Of a stretch of DNA of 64,000 nucleotides, positions 35,400 through 47,611 are shown in pieces. The number at the start of each line of letters is the position of its first letter. The first letter of the stretch is position 1. The stretch covers positions 18,506,602-18,570,601 of the forward strand of contig CM067507.1 in NCBI GenBank assembly GCA_034509495.1. The letters run 5' to 3'. The notes under the pieces were generated by a model. It searched no databases. It had not been told where the DNA came from and was given only the letters and a program-made list of their open reading frames with translations. This stretch comes from Acestrorhynchus altus. Lineage: Eukaryota; Chordata; Actinopteri; Characiformes; Acestrorhynchidae. A program made the translations under genes and the position numbers.

Positions 35400-35812
35400 C
35401 AGCTGGGTATCAGTTACATGCTTTCATCAGAAGTGTGATGCGGGGTGTGTAAGTGTGGGGAACCTGATGCGACTTTCATAAACCAAAACTGCGATGGCTG
35501 GAGTCAGAGCATCTCCTAAGCAGCATGTGTTGTGAGTTGTTCCCAGTATGCAGTGGTCAGTACTTACCAAAAGTGCTCCAAGGAAGGTGAGCAAGCAAAT
35601 CGGCGACAGGGTCATAGGCAGCCAAAATCGTGATACAATTTCATGGCGGCTCCAGCTCAGCCCACAGCAAAAAACGAGGATCTGCTGATGAGTGTTGGAG
35701 CCAGATTACGCTGAGTCACCTTCATATGTGGAGTCCGTGGCTCAGTATCAGAGCTGTTTTGGCGGCATAGGATGGCCTACGCTATATTAGGTTGGTAGTT
35801 TTAATGTTATGG
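35400..35812 (+). mobile_element. Tc1-like relic, group D copy 2 (internally deleted)
   Basis: 'gttcccagtatgcagtggtc', 'accaaaagtgctccaaggaa' and 'cggcgacagggtcataggca' give the left/middle part. After a gap comes the right end 'gagctgttttggcggcatag' and 'gttggtagttttaatgttat'. Most of the transposase is missing. Confidence 0.68.
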
Positions 35813-36281
35813 CCCATGTGTGTGTATATTAAAGCACAACTTCAAACAATAAATGCTTTGACGTAAAGCTGTGAATTCGTTCATAAGCAAAAGCTGCTGG
35901 GAGAATTGTTTGTACAGGGTTGAAAACTGGCTTTTTGTGCTGATGACGTACAAAACCAAGTAACTATCCCTGAGCCAAAAACCCAAACAGTGTCCAGCAG
36001 AGGCCCGTGACCCCTTTTCTCTCAGCGCCCAAGATTCAGTGAAGCAGTTCAAACTCTGGCGGAGAAGTCGTAAAACTTAAACCCTCGGCCATTTCACATC
36101 ATAGATTTATCGACGCTGACATTTAAGACACGTTAGCGGCCCGAGCCAGTGTTCCCAGAAACATATGTGGCTAAAACCTGGGTGTTGGGCTGTTAACTGT
36201 AATCTGAATACGGCTTCACACACAAGCAGACGCAGTGCATTTAGGTTTGACCCTTGAATTCAATCTATACACCACCCTTCA
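35813..36281. other. unique intronic sequence, no feature seen
   Basis: Nothing recognised. Confidence 0.45.
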
Positions 36282-36330
36282 GGATACACACACACACACA
36301 CACACACACCAAACACACACACACACACAT
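36282..36330. repeat. (CA)n microsatellite, interrupted
   Basis: Two CA runs separated by 'ccaaa'. Confidence 0.95.
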
Positions 36331-37274
36331 GATGTGTGTAAAGCACATGCCACCTACAGCGCTTGTCTTCTCACTGCATTGAGTCATCAGCTTTCCAGTC
36401 CATTAGTCAAGTGCCATCAGACAATGTCACATCATGTCACTGAAAGATGTGCTGGTGTCCGTGTGTGGAACCGGATGCTGATCTATATGGCGAGGACCAG
36501 CCACAATCCCTCACCTTTGCTCTCATTCAGATGGACAGAATCATGACCTCCATGCCTCAATGTGACCGCCGCTGACGGGATAGTACGGCGTCAGCAGAAA
36601 AACGCAGCCCAGCTGGATAGGCAGGGAAAGATACACGGTACATGCAAAGTTCATCACACCCAGCAAATATGACACTGTGGGCCCGTAATCAATCAACCTG
36701 TTTTCACTGCTAACTTTTCATCACTCTACTAGAAATGCGTGTCAAAAGGAAAGCGTATCGAGTGCACTCTTCACGGCTAGAATTTATTGGGTAGCGATAG
36801 ATTTAGTGGATGCTCTGGATTACCGTCAAAGATCAGAACTATTCATTTCACCCACCTTGTCGGTTTATCATATCGGGAGGGGCACTGACAAAAAGAGTAG
36901 GAACATGGAGGTGAAATAATATTTTCATGCTTGAAACCACGAACAAAGGAGTGCGACACCTGGGAACTGGAGGCGGGGAGCACAGAGGTTTGGCGATGGA
37001 TGACCTACTGATATTGAGAAAGGAGTGGGTAGAAACGCTGAACTGTGATTCAGACAGGCCTCTAACGGTGTTGGTACAGTTTTGTTTTGCTGTCAATTCA
37101 GTTCGATCTCTCGCTAAAGAACTCTCACTGGCTTGCAACACAACTTGTCTAGTCCCTATAAAAAGGTACTGCCAGAACACGTCTCTCTGGAGCAGATAAA
37201 CGTGGACCTGTTGGCACCGTGCCTGATGCTGGTGCATGGATGAGTGTCATCCCAAGTATTGCTGTGAGCAGTGA
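36331..37274. other. unique intronic sequence, no feature seen
   Basis: Nothing recognised; overlapping frames of 90-129 codons at 36848-37237 lack any domain. Confidence 0.45.
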
Positions 37275-37470
37275 ACCTGTGTTCAGGAGATGGTATCACC
37301 GTGCGTGGATGAATGAGTTGTGGGAGTAAAAGGGTGAGGATGTGATCATCAACGTTCAGGCCTTACTAATGTGCCTGTCGCTGAATGCAATTAAACCCTC
37401 ACAGCAATGCTTCAAAAGCAGAAAGCCTTCTATGGACAATACAGATATTTACTCCAACTGACGATAATTC
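37275..37470 (-). mobile_element. Miniature element family C, internal fragment
   Basis: 'gatgtgatcatcaacgttca', 'gctgaatgcaattaaaccct' and 'ttctatggacaatacagata' match internal parts of other minus-strand copies, but diverged and lacking both termini. Confidence 0.55.
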
Positions 37471-38379
37471 CATTTCATACCCTTCATTTTTGAGTCCCTT
37501 AACTTTTGTCATGCTTTGTGTTATTTTTGTATATTTTTTCCGTATCTGAAAGTTGCATTATGTATAAACCTCAAACAACTGTTATCAGTGAGTATCATCT
37601 GGATAAATTCAGGATATTATGAGACAATTACTCAGTCTTACTTCTTACCCCATACTTATCAGGTTGTGATATGAGTATGTGATTAACCTTTACATAAACG
37701 TCGTTGAATCTCAAGAGAGTAAATAAGAGCCAGAAAGACTGATTCGAATACGAGAGGATTGTTGGGAAATGTTCCACCAGCACAGATCCACTCTGTACAA
37801 CCATTTATTGACCGTGTCCCTGAGTACGCCCGGACTGTGCTGCACCTGTCCAATACTATTAAAATATGCTGCATAAACCAAAATTGATTTATCCTGAATA
37901 TTATTACATACAGACTAAATCCCTCAACTAACAGGCTGACCTTTTTGCTTAGACATCAGTGGTACTTATCTGCACTGATTGAGAAGGGCTGAGTTATCTC
38001 ATTTAATTAATTTAATTAACTCAAATATAAAAACTCAACTAAGCTTTTGCTACCGCAATGTTACAGAAGAGGGGAAAAATGGTTTGCTCCCCAAGTCTAG
38101 TTTAGCAAGTAATAACAGTCTGGTTCCTTTGCAGAATAATAGAACTTCCTCATCATTGCTAGTTCACTTGCTGAGCATGAGTTTTGTGCTCTTCACTGTT
38201 TACTACAATTTAATGTGTAGTGTGATTAAAATAAAGGCAGTAGGAAAACAAGAGGTCTTTCTAACATTATGGCCAGAAAAATGCAGGCTTCAGTTGAGCT
38301 ACATGCATATTTAATTTAAACTCTTTTATTACAGTAATTACAAGCTTACAATCATCATTGTTAGACTCTCCTGGTAATG

Positions 38380-38383
<4 letters not shown>
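37471..38383. other. AT-rich unique sequence, no feature seen
   Basis: Nothing recognised. Confidence 0.45.

Positions 38384-38414
<31 letters not shown>
38384..38414. repeat. (TA)n microsatellite
   Basis: About 15 TA units directly abutting the left end of the Tc1-type element. Confidence 0.97.
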
Positions 38415-38417
<3 letters not shown>

Positions 38418-38834
38418 GGGTTGGACAATGAAACTGAAACACCTGTCATCAATCTTCATTAATTGCACATTGCACCAGTAAGAGAGTGTGAAGGTTCAAT
38501 TAGCAGGTAAGAGCACAGTTTTGCTCAAATGTTGCAATAGACAACATTACACGGGTGACATACCCATAGTTCAAAAGAGGACAAATTGTTGGTGCACGTC
38601 TTGCTGGTGCATCTGTGACCAAGACAGCAAGTCTTTATTATGTATCAAGATTAACTGTGGACGCAATAGGAAGCTGCCTGAAAAGGATGTTTGGGTGCAA
38701 ACGCAGATTGTATCCAAAAAATGTTATTCCCAAGATGAACTGACGCTGTATTGGCCGCAAAAAAGGCCCTAGATCACCATACTAATAAATGATTGTGGTC
38801 TAAAACCAGGAGATTCAGTTTCATTGTCCAACCC

Positions 38835-38837
<3 letters not shown>
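38415..38837 (+). mobile_element. Tc1-type deletion derivative with terminal inverted repeats (family A copy 1)
   Basis: The left end CAGGGGTTGGACAATGAAAC and the right end, reverse-complemented, are identical over this stretch. It sits in TA repeats, consistent with TA target choice. Around 38573-38650 the plus strand encodes KRGQIVGARLAGASVTKTAS, the helix-turn-helix part of a Tc1-like transposase; downstream the frame collapses and the catalytic domain is absent. Nonautonomous. Confidence 0.88.

Positions 38838-38838
<1 letters not shown>

Positions 38839-38900
<62 letters not shown>
38839..38900. repeat. (TA)n microsatellite
   Basis: About 30 TA units directly abutting the right end of the Tc1-type element. 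Confidence 0.97.
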
Positions 38901-38904
<4 letters not shown>

Positions 38905-38913
38905 GCACATATA

Positions 38914-38934
38914 TACAGGGGTTGCACAATGAAT
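38914..38934 (+). mobile_element. solo terminal repeat of family A
   Basis: 'acaggggttgcacaatgaat' repeats the left terminus of the neighbouring element with one mismatch, without a body. Confidence 0.6.
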
Positions 38935-38953
38935 ACACAATGAATATACTTAC

Positions 38954-38997
38954 TTTTGTAAGTCGCTCTGGATAAGGGCGTCTGCTAAATGCAAATG

Positions 38998-39000
<3 letters not shown>
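38954..39000 (+). mobile_element. L2-clade LINE/SINE 3' tail with GGATA stem-loop
   Basis: 'tgtaagtcgctctggataag' then 'ggcgtctgctaaatgcaaat'. GCTCT (38965-38969) and AGGGC (38975-38979) pair with one G-U wobble around a GGATA loop. This is the 3' hairpin known to be recognised by L2-clade reverse transcriptases (eel UnaL2 type). Only the tail is present; it runs into the TA microsatellite. Confidence 0.75.
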
Positions 39001-39061
<61 letters not shown>

Positions 39062-39062
39062 T
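39001..39062. repeat. (TA)n microsatellite
   Basis: About 28 TA units following the LINE/SINE tail; third TA array within 700 bp. Confidence 0.97.
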
Positions 39063-40107
39063 TTAGAGACAAAAAGTGTACTAACGCACACACAGTATCC
39101 ATATCAAATCTCAAAACAAAACACATAATTATACAATTACAGCAGGGCTGCTTAATTTAGTGGGGCCTCTCTGTTCCACAGCTAATTGCTAATGTGTGGT
39201 AGAAAGGCGGCTGATGTCGATATCCGGCAGATAGAGCAGCACATCTGTACCGGAATCTGACATGAGCACATGAAGCAGCGTTACTCATTACTGAAATATT
39301 CTGACCTCAAAAAAGTCGGGTGCATAGAATTTGAGAAGAAACAGAGTGACAGTCCCAATGCTTTGTGTAGGCCACCAGAGAGAATATATTGCACTGACTG
39401 TATTACCAAGCTGATGGTTCGAGGTATGAATACAGCAATTTTATTACTATACCCAGCAGGGCTCCAATTTAATATTGCTCCCAGTAATGGTACAGTATGC
39501 ATATGGGACAAGATCAAAGCTCTTTAGGGACGACAATGCTGCAGGAAAAACGTAAATCAAAACACAGATTAAACACTAACAGGCTTACAGATAAGAGTAC
39601 CACCCAACACCAAAGGCCAATCTTTCAGCTTGTGCACACAGCAGTGTGTGAGAGTACTGGTGAAATGGTATTATATTATATAACCTATATAATCATAAAC
39701 AGACACAAACAACACAAAAAGTTACCCCAGCACTTCCATCCACCTTAAAACTCTGCAGTTTCATTCTGCTCACAGCACTTTCGCCTTTAAGGTGGGACAG
39801 AAACTTCCAGTAAGGATTTTGAGTGCAACGTTTTGCTGAAAGTGTGATAAATCAACACAGTTTGGTTAACCGTGTACAGTCTGAAGTAAACCAGTTTATC
39901 GGGGGAGATTCTGTGAGCACAGGTGACACGATTATAAATGATACAATTATATTAAGACATAAACAACACAAAGTTAGCCGTGAGCTTATCTCACAGCCCA
40001 GAAATTTCATTCTGGCACACTCAAGTCTCAACCAAGGCACACACACTGCAAAAAGATGGAGTGGTGGAAACTGCTCACTTGAATCATTTGTCCTTTGGAA
40101 AACGTCT
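39063..40107. other. unique intronic sequence, no feature seen
   Basis: Nothing recognised. Confidence 0.45.
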
Positions 40108-40147
40108 GAGAGAGAGAAAGAGAGAGAGAGAGGGAGAGAGAGAGAGG
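40108..40147. repeat. (GA)n microsatellite
   Basis: Interrupted GA run. Confidence 0.95.
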
Positions 40148-41295
40148 GTGATTTTCATGTGCCTGTCTGTCATGTTAAGCTCATACGAAAGCTCGTAGTC
40201 AGGAATGATGATGTCACAGCTCAACCTGACTGGCCTCTAGGTCTTCGGTTCTTACAGTGATACCTCACTGTCACCATTTTCAGTTGTGATGGGGTAGAAT
40301 TTAGGCAAAATTGACCAGAATGTGAAGAAATCAGCTTGCTCCAATCCCACTGTGCAGCTCTACTATTGACTGAAAGGTCTACAGTCGTCGGTGACGGACA
40401 GTTGTTAAGCTGAGCAGTGAGCTATAAGTAAGACTACATCAGTTATCGGATAACTGACCAAACTAGTGATTATCTGACAACCTGTTATCAGCTGTTGTTC
40501 TACTCTTCTCCCACAAGCAGAACTCCTTTGTGTGAAGAAATATTTTGTAATTGAAAATACTGTGTAACTACATAACTGTGTCGCTCTTAACACTACCTGA
40601 TCTTAACTACTCATACGGTCAAGATCAATCCAACACAGCTGATGACATTACGGCAGTATAAAAATACATAAATGCATACAAATACAAGAAATAAGGTGTG
40701 TAATATACACACACACTACTAGTTGAACGTTTTAGAAAACCCAATTTGAAGACCAGGATGACACCCATATTGGATGTCATTTAAGCATCATCATCCATAA
40801 CCCTATAGTGACATTCATAATCAATCATTACGATCAATACGTAACATTTTCATCCTCCCATTCATTATGAAACTAATCCAATGCATATAAGAGCCCTGGA
40901 TACAGTTGCTATGACATATTATTCTTACGGTTGTGTATGATGATGAAAGTGCGTTCACGGCGAAGAGAATATCCTGCTGCTAGCGTTATGCTATCAACCA
41001 AGCAGCAGAGCACATACGGCTTTATTAAAGCAGGCCCTGCTTTCTAAGGGTTAAAGTGAAGCCTCCTGGACTGCACTCATGCTGTGTTCAATTCGGGCTG
41101 TTTGTCCACCCACTCAATGTAATTATCTCCAGAGATATTTGTGCTCCTGGACACAATGTGATCATTCAGACACACAATCAGACCCGAGTCTTCACTTAAT
41201 GTGGCCACAGCTCGTCTTTGTTTTAAACGTCTGACAGAGATGAGGAGTGAGAGAAGAGGGAAAAAAACAATTATTTTTCAGCATAATAACAGCTC
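40148..41295. other. unique intronic sequence, no feature seen
   Basis: Nothing recognised. Confidence 0.45.
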
Positions 41296-41297
41296 CA

Positions 41298-41339
<42 letters not shown>
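41296..41339. repeat. compound (CT)n(CA)n microsatellite
   Basis: CT run passing directly into a CA run. Confidence 0.96.
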
Positions 41340-41344
<5 letters not shown>

Positions 41345-41837
41345 GCAGTTACGAGTAACACCACCCTCCCACTCAGTCTCTCCCTTACTGTCAGAGTGCC
41401 AATTACTGTATAGGCAGGTAACATCGTTTAGACCCAGGCCTCATACCACACAGCCCATAATGAGTTACACACAGCGCCATAGCCCTGTTTAGTGGAGCAC
41501 TGTGATAAGGCATCACCACAGTGCACAGGACATACACAATCCACCTTATAGCCACACCGCCTTTCATATTTACAGGAAACATACATCCACTGTGTTCCCT
41601 GCTATGATTCTGTAAACAGGCTTTTAATAAATAAGCATTTGATAACTTCACAGACGTCCTATGAAGGGGTACCATTTCTGTTCGCAATGTTTGATGAGAA
41701 GAATTAAGCTCAAAAATAGGCAACTTTTTTATCTTTATGGTTATTACACACCCAGGGTGCCCTTGTTTATATGAAATATATTATTAATTGTCAATTAAAA
41801 ATAACAAAAACACTTGTAAAATATGTGATTTTGGATG

Positions 41838-41935
41838 TTTAACCTTTAAAAATCAAGGCCAGTTTAGTGGGATGTTTTCGTAGTTTGACATCCATATTAT
41901 TCACCAAAACATTAGAAAAGCATATTTAGGAACCT
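41838..41935 (+). repeat. Dispersed repeat F, left piece of copy 2
   Basis: 'gtttaacctttaaaaatcaa', 'gtgggatgttttcgtagttt' and 'attcaccaaaacattag' match the reverse complement of 45430-45505. The rest of this copy is at 42700-43220, so about 0.6 kb more sequence lies between than in copy 3. Confidence 0.55.
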
Positions 41936-42205
41936 CACACCTTGCAGATGCTGTGATTCTGTGTGCTGTAATATGTGCCTCCTGTCAGTGGTTCTTTGAC
42001 TCTGGAGTTAGGAACCATGAAAAAAGGCATGTAACTGCCCAAAAACTGCAGATCCCAGGTTCTAAGATTTAAATGGCCCTTTGCAGTGGTGGAAAACATT
42101 ATGTGCATGGTTCTATATGGCATAAAATAAGGTTCTATTTTACTTAAGAGAGTGAAGAACTAGACAGCACTTAAATGATGGGGCTAAAGGGATGAGATTC
42201 AGCAA

Positions 42206-42228
42206 AGAAAAAGAAAGAGAGAGAGAGA

Positions 42229-42281
<53 letters not shown>
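42206..42281. repeat. (GA)n microsatellite
   Basis: GA runs with short interruptions, inside the extra sequence that separates the two pieces of repeat F copy 2. Confidence 0.96.
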
Positions 42282-42699
42282 GGGTGCTATGGTAAGGTCC
42301 TTCCAGTTGTTAATAATTGATCCAGTAAAAAGAGTGTGGGGTTTTAATTGGTGGTGATGGATAATCATGGCATGCTCTTCTGGGACTCTCTCTTCATCCA
42401 AATTCCAGGAAGTGAGGCAGTAGAGGCTGATGGTAACTCAGGTAGAGGCAAAGCATCCGAAATTGAAAAACTACCTGGACGCGTTCAAGCTGTGTCTGCA
42501 CAATGCAGCACCAAGAAAACAGGAGCCATTTCTATTTAACCCACCCCCTCCTCCAACTTAATCTGTGGTTCTTTAAGGAGTCTAATGACACATCCAGCAG
42601 CTACTTATTTTGTTCATCATTCCACACATGAGCACACTTTCACATTCTGACCACTACCCTAAAACCACCGGGCCTCATTTGCCAGGATCTAGTCCTTTT

Positions 42700-43220
42700 T
42701 AATAATTTAAGAGTGATCTGTAATTATTAGATTAAAAAGATATTGATAGGTTCTTCAAAATACCTGAGTGGTCAAAAAAAAAAACAACAACATAAATGTC
42801 CTTTATTATTTGTGTTATTTGTGTATGCATCAGTACTTTCCCTTCTCAGGACTTTTATTCAGATATTTGAACAAAGAAAAGAGCACACAGCCCCTTCCTT
42901 TTCATTTTCCTATATAACCCAATATCTGGGACAGTGATGTCATTTGCCTCGCCCACGTTGCTGATCAGAGTCTGCATGCAGGTTGAGCAAGTACATGTGA
43001 ACAGAGCAGTAAACATGCACTAGAAGGGTGCTTTTGGCATTTAATGTTGGAAATAAGTGAGTTTAGCTGTCTTCTAAGCTGGATTTCATCCCACAATGAC
43101 AAGACCATTCATAAGGTTCATCTTGTAGTTTTTAATTATATGAGTATCATACATGTAGGTTACTCTGATCTTGAGATCTGAATAACTGACCACAAAACGT
43201 GGATCTTGGGTTGGAGGTGT
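42700..43220 (+). repeat. Dispersed repeat F, copy 2 main part
   Basis: 'gttcttcaaaatacctgagt', 'tttgaacaaagaaaagagca', 'gatcagagtctgcatgcagg', 'gtaaacatgcactagaaggg' and 'gttactctgatcttgagatc' match copies 1 and 3 in order. Confidence 0.7.
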
Positions 43221-43999
43221 TAAATTCATTCTTCAGAAAAATTCAAACATCATGCTGTGTTTTAAAACTCTCTACTGTTATGATGATGCTTCCCATTGTC
43301 CTGGTAAAGTGAACAAATCCCGAATAAAAGCACACTGATAAATATAATCTTAAAGAGGCAGTCGGTGTGTAAAGACCACTCTTTCACGAACAGATGGTTT
43401 ATGAGGCCCATTTTTCCTAAGCTGTATTTAAGTGCATTATAAATGTGGCATTGAGAGATTTAAATGAAAGAGATGAAATTTTTTAATCCACAGAGACTCT
43501 GTTACTGAAGTCCTTTTCCTCCATGTGACACGTAAGGCATCAGCACCTTCTGCGTACTCTCGCAGCTTTTGCCGGCAAGCAACAACAAAAAAACCCCCAC
43601 TAAAGACCAGGATAAAGAGCAGACCTGATATGGACCAGATAACATCTTGGAAGAGCCAGAGAGGCTTTGAAGATTCTCTGTCCTAATAAGCTAAAACCCA
43701 CTCTAAGGAAGCACAGAGCACCCTCAGGTGCATCTGACTCCACACTCCAGCCAACAGCAGTTCTGCATCAAGCCAGAGAGAAAAAAATAAAACAAAATTA
43801 AAGAAAAATCTAATTCAGGGATTAAAGGGATAGAAGTTAATGACCAGCATATTAACTTACAGCTAATGTATTACTTTATGATCGGTGAAGTAATATATAG
43901 ATACAATCTGATATACAGCCATACATAAAACAGAATCTGACATTTCAAAATATATGGCTACTTTTGTGAAATATTCATATGTGCTTGGAAGGTAAATAT
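43221..43999. other. unique intronic sequence, no feature seen
   Basis: Nothing recognised. Confidence 0.45.
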
Positions 44000-44772
44000 A
44001 CAGTGAACCGGGAAAGAATTCAGGGCACTTCTCTATTTGCATATTTTGTTATTTTACAGCCTCATTCCAAAATAGATTCAATTCATTTTTCCCTCAGAAT
44101 TCTACACACATTACCCCACACTGACAAAGTGAGAAAGGTTTGTTTGAATCTTACCAAATATATTAAAAATAAAAACACAAAATATATGCGTACACAAGTT
44201 TTGCAGTCTTTGCCAGTGACTCACTCAGAACTGAGCTCAGGTACATCTTGTTTCCACTGATCACCCTTCAGATGTTTCTACAGCTTGATTGGACACCTGT
44301 GATAGATTCTGATCGGACATGATTTGGGGAAAACACACCTGTTCATATAAGGTCCATAGTCGACAGTACATGTCAGAGTACAAACCAAGCCATGAAGTCT
44401 AAGGAACTGCCTGTAGACCTCAGAGACAGGATTGTATTGAGACACAGAAAAGTTTCTGCTGCGTTGAAGATTTCAATGAGCACAGTGACCTCCATCATCT
44501 GTAAACAGAAGAAGGTTGGAACCACCAGGACTCTTCATAGAGCTGCCCAGCCAAACTGAGGGATGGTGGTAGAAACAGAAAACGATAGAACTTTTTGGAC
44601 TGAGTGCCGAGCATCATGTCTGGAGGAAACCAAGCACTGCTCATCACATAGCTAATACCATTCCTACAGTGAAGCATGGTGATGGCAGCATCATGCTGTG
44701 GGGGATGTTTTCTTCAGCAGGAACTGAGAGACTAGTCAGGCCTGAGGGAAAGAAGTAACTTAGAGACATGAT
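44000..44772 (+). mobile_element. Tc1-like transposon, 3'-truncated and internally deleted (family T copy 1)
   Basis: Starts CAGTGAACCGGGAAAGAATT after a TA. Long terminal-repeat region, then a leader, a transposase start at 44392, and a jump to the later transposase part near 44590 (TIPTVKHGDGSIML wording). It breaks off at about 44772 directly against repeat F copy 3, so the right TIR is missing. Confidence 0.88.
44392..44559 (+). pseudogene. Tc1-like transposase N-terminus, truncated
   Basis: 55 codons starting MKSKELPVDLRDRIV and ending at TGA 44557-44559. This is the first DNA-binding (paired-like helix-turn-helix) part of a Tc1 transposase; functional members are about 340 residues. 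After RHR the frame runs straight into KVSAALK, missing a Gly/Tyr-containing loop of several residues usual in this family. The same gap is present in the copy at 58400-58813. No catalytic DDE region in frame. Confidence 0.85.
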
Positions 44773-44774
44773 CC

Positions 44775-45505
44775 GGACATATCATGAACTAAAAACCCTA
44801 TCTAACCATGGTGGTCTGAGTGTAATCTGAGTAATCAAGCTCAGAAAACAGCTACAATTCACTGATTTCCAACTGAATTAAATCCCAGTTTAAAAGCCAA
44901 AGAAGCTTCCAGTGCATGTTTACTGCCCTGTCCACTCTACATGCTCAACCTGCATACAGACTCTGACTGATCAGTGAGAGGGGGTGGTCTAATGATGTGA
45001 CTGAGCCGGTTTGTGGGTTATAGAATAAATGAGAACACAGGGGCTGTTTGCTAACTTTCTTTGCTCACACAGTGTAAGACTTTCAGAATAAAAGGAATAA
45101 TATTGATACAAACAGAAATAACAACAACATCAAATGGTTTTATTAGCATTTCTTTTTGGACTACTCTCAAGTATTTTGAAGAACTTGCTATAAATATCCT
45201 TGCAAATCTAATCATTACAATCAACTAATTTTCAGACCAAAAACACTCTGGATGAACAATTTCCAGCAGGATATTTCTGAGACGTAAAGTGTTTTTTAGT
45301 CCTAATAAAAAGTATATTGAAACATTCATACAGATGCATGAGATAGAAATGTAGACAAATTGGAGTATGATTTCCAGCAAATAACAATATATGACATGTG
45401 AGTGTCTCCTACAAATACTTAATTTTGTTTTGGTGAATAAAAGCACGTCAAACTGAAAACATCCCACAAAATAAGCCCCGGGTTCTAAAGGTTAAACCAA
45501 TATGC
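44775..45505 (-). repeat. Dispersed repeat F, copy 3 (complete-looking, inverted)
   Basis: Minus-strand copy; plus-strand reading has 'gaagcttccagtgcatgttt', 'actgatcagtgagaggg', 'gctaactttctttgctcaca' and 'cgggttctaaaggttaaacc'. Inverted with respect to copy 2, with the Tc1-like element between them. Confidence 0.7.
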
Positions 45506-46616
45506 TGCCATATAGCAAATTTCTGCTTTTATTTTGTGTGATCCAGTGGCCTGTCCAATCAGCACACTTCATTTCATATACAGTACACCAGCTACATCTA
45601 CAGTATATTAATAAAAAAATGTTGCTGAATGCTTTAATAGACTAAAAATGGAACCATTATTATGTTCACCTTAACATATACCACAGCACATTGCTATTTA
45701 TTCAGTATCAAAATAGAATGATTATGAACCGTGTGACTGATTACCTCCTAATAATCACAGAGACTGTGTACACTGACATAGGGAACACTGCACTGTCAGT
45801 GTTCAATCCTACACAGAACAGAAATCAGCACAGTATTCAAGAATGTGTGCCTTTGCCTCGCTCTTCTCTTTGTCTTTGAGCTGTTAGCCATGATAATCTA
45901 CAGATGTGGATGTGGATTGGCCCACACTGCTGAATTATGCAAACCTGGGCTCAGGAGTGCAGGGGGAGACAGACAGCTTGTGGCCTCTCTTTTGAAGATG
46001 AGAGCCAACCCCCCAATCCTGCCTGTCTCTCGCTCTCTCGCTCCCTCTCCCCTTTCACCTTGCTGTCCACTACACCACCATTCATCCAACTCCCCATGAA
46101 ATATGAAACAGGGACCCTCAGCCTTGTTGCCAAGACGCTCACTCTACGCTCCCCCTCTACATTTTGTCTTCACCCCCGCCTTCCATTTCTTTTTGGTCTC
46201 TTTTTTTTCCCCATCATCCTTCTGCATCTCCACCTTGTACTACACATGACTTAGCAGGCCCCCTGCACGGTGTGTAAGTCTGACCCAGATCCTTCCTGTG
46301 CTCTGGCTTTGAAAGCCAGGGATAAAGCCCTGCGCCGTGTGAGCCTGACATGCTTGTAAAAGGCGTTCTGAAGAGTCAGTGTCAAATGAAGGACATTCAA
46401 GACCAAAGCAAAAGATCAAAGGCCAAAACGAAACCATAAATGCTGACCTACCTAACATTATGTCCTTGAATATCACATCTATGAGCAGTTTTGTGATGAT
46501 TCCCTTTTGAGGAATCATTTGTTAGGCTTAGAGGTGGGTGATACGGTACGTATACTGTAAAATATCCTGATAAATTAAAGATATATTACATTATTTCTTC
46601 CATAAGACTCTATAGT
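45506..46616. other. unique intronic sequence, GC-balanced patch 45830-46260
   Basis: The patch ('gctgaattatgcaaacctgg', C/T-rich runs) lacks repeats and is a weak candidate for conserved noncoding DNA. No coding support. Confidence 0.4.
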
Positions 46617-46830
46617 AGGGCTGGGCGATATATCAATATTTATATGGATGTATCAAGATATAAACAGAACGGGATATGGTCTGAGGCAAATTTAGTTTAT
46701 ATTAAAATTTGATGTTTTTTAAATAATGTTCTGTTTCAACCTTTTTCTGCTTCACCCCATTTTCTCACCTCCTCCTCTACTCTGCTCCCCTCTGCCCTGA
46801 CTCAAACATCCAGGCCCTCACAGAACCTGC
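46617..46830 (+). mobile_element. hAT-like 'gggctgggcgatatatc' element, 5' part
   Basis: Begins TAGGGCTGGGCGATATATCA, typical of a fish hAT-like terminus, then 'aataatgttctgtttcaacc' and a C/T-rich segment repeated at 47900-48030. No opposite terminus found. Confidence 0.55.
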
Positions 46831-47334
46831 TAAATATGGAAGACAGGGGTGGAGTCAACCACTGGGTAACTGATGGGACCGAACTGGTACTGGCAGGGAA
46901 AAATGTAATGAGCTCACGGGCCAGTGTTCAACCTTAATCACAGGATACAGTAACACTTCACTTTATACAGGCATTTCAAAGAGCTATTCAATTTAAATAC
47001 TGACATCCCACGACTTTTGGCACATCAGTGTATAAGATTAGATTAGATAGAACTTTTGTTTTAGGTAAAAGTTCACTAAACCATTTAAGGGTTCATTTGT
47101 GTGTTTTTTTGTATTTTGCTTTTTCAGTCCAATGAGTCAGACCAATGGACCAATGACCTGTTTTTCTGATTTTCTGTGATTTGTTGAATTTAACTTTCAT
47201 TATTTGTGGACTTTTCTAACTTCAATCAATAAAACCAGACATTTTTTTTGGGGTGCCTGTACTTTTGCATATGATTGTATATAATAATTTTAAATAATCA
47301 ACCTTTGCAAACCTTGTACTTGCAACAGTAACTG

Positions 47335-47335
<1 letters not shown>

Positions 47336-47397
<62 letters not shown>
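47336..47397. repeat. (GATA)n microsatellite
   Basis: About 15 GATA units. Ile/Tyr/Leu/Ser frame on the minus strand is an artefact. Confidence 0.98.
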
Positions 47398-47398
<1 letters not shown>

Positions 47399-47611
47399 CC
47401 CTCTTAGTGCATGGTCAGGAAACGTTATCAACATTTCTGCAGGTAAAATGTTATTCCAGCTGCATCACCCGCAGAGCTTCTGTAACTGGAGCGATAATTG
47501 ACATCTGTGATTTTAATCCAGTGTGAGTTTGCAACGTCCATAATTTATACAAGTCTTATGAATTATTCCTAATTGAATGTGGGGCTCCCTCAGTACTAGC
47601 AGTCCTGTTTA

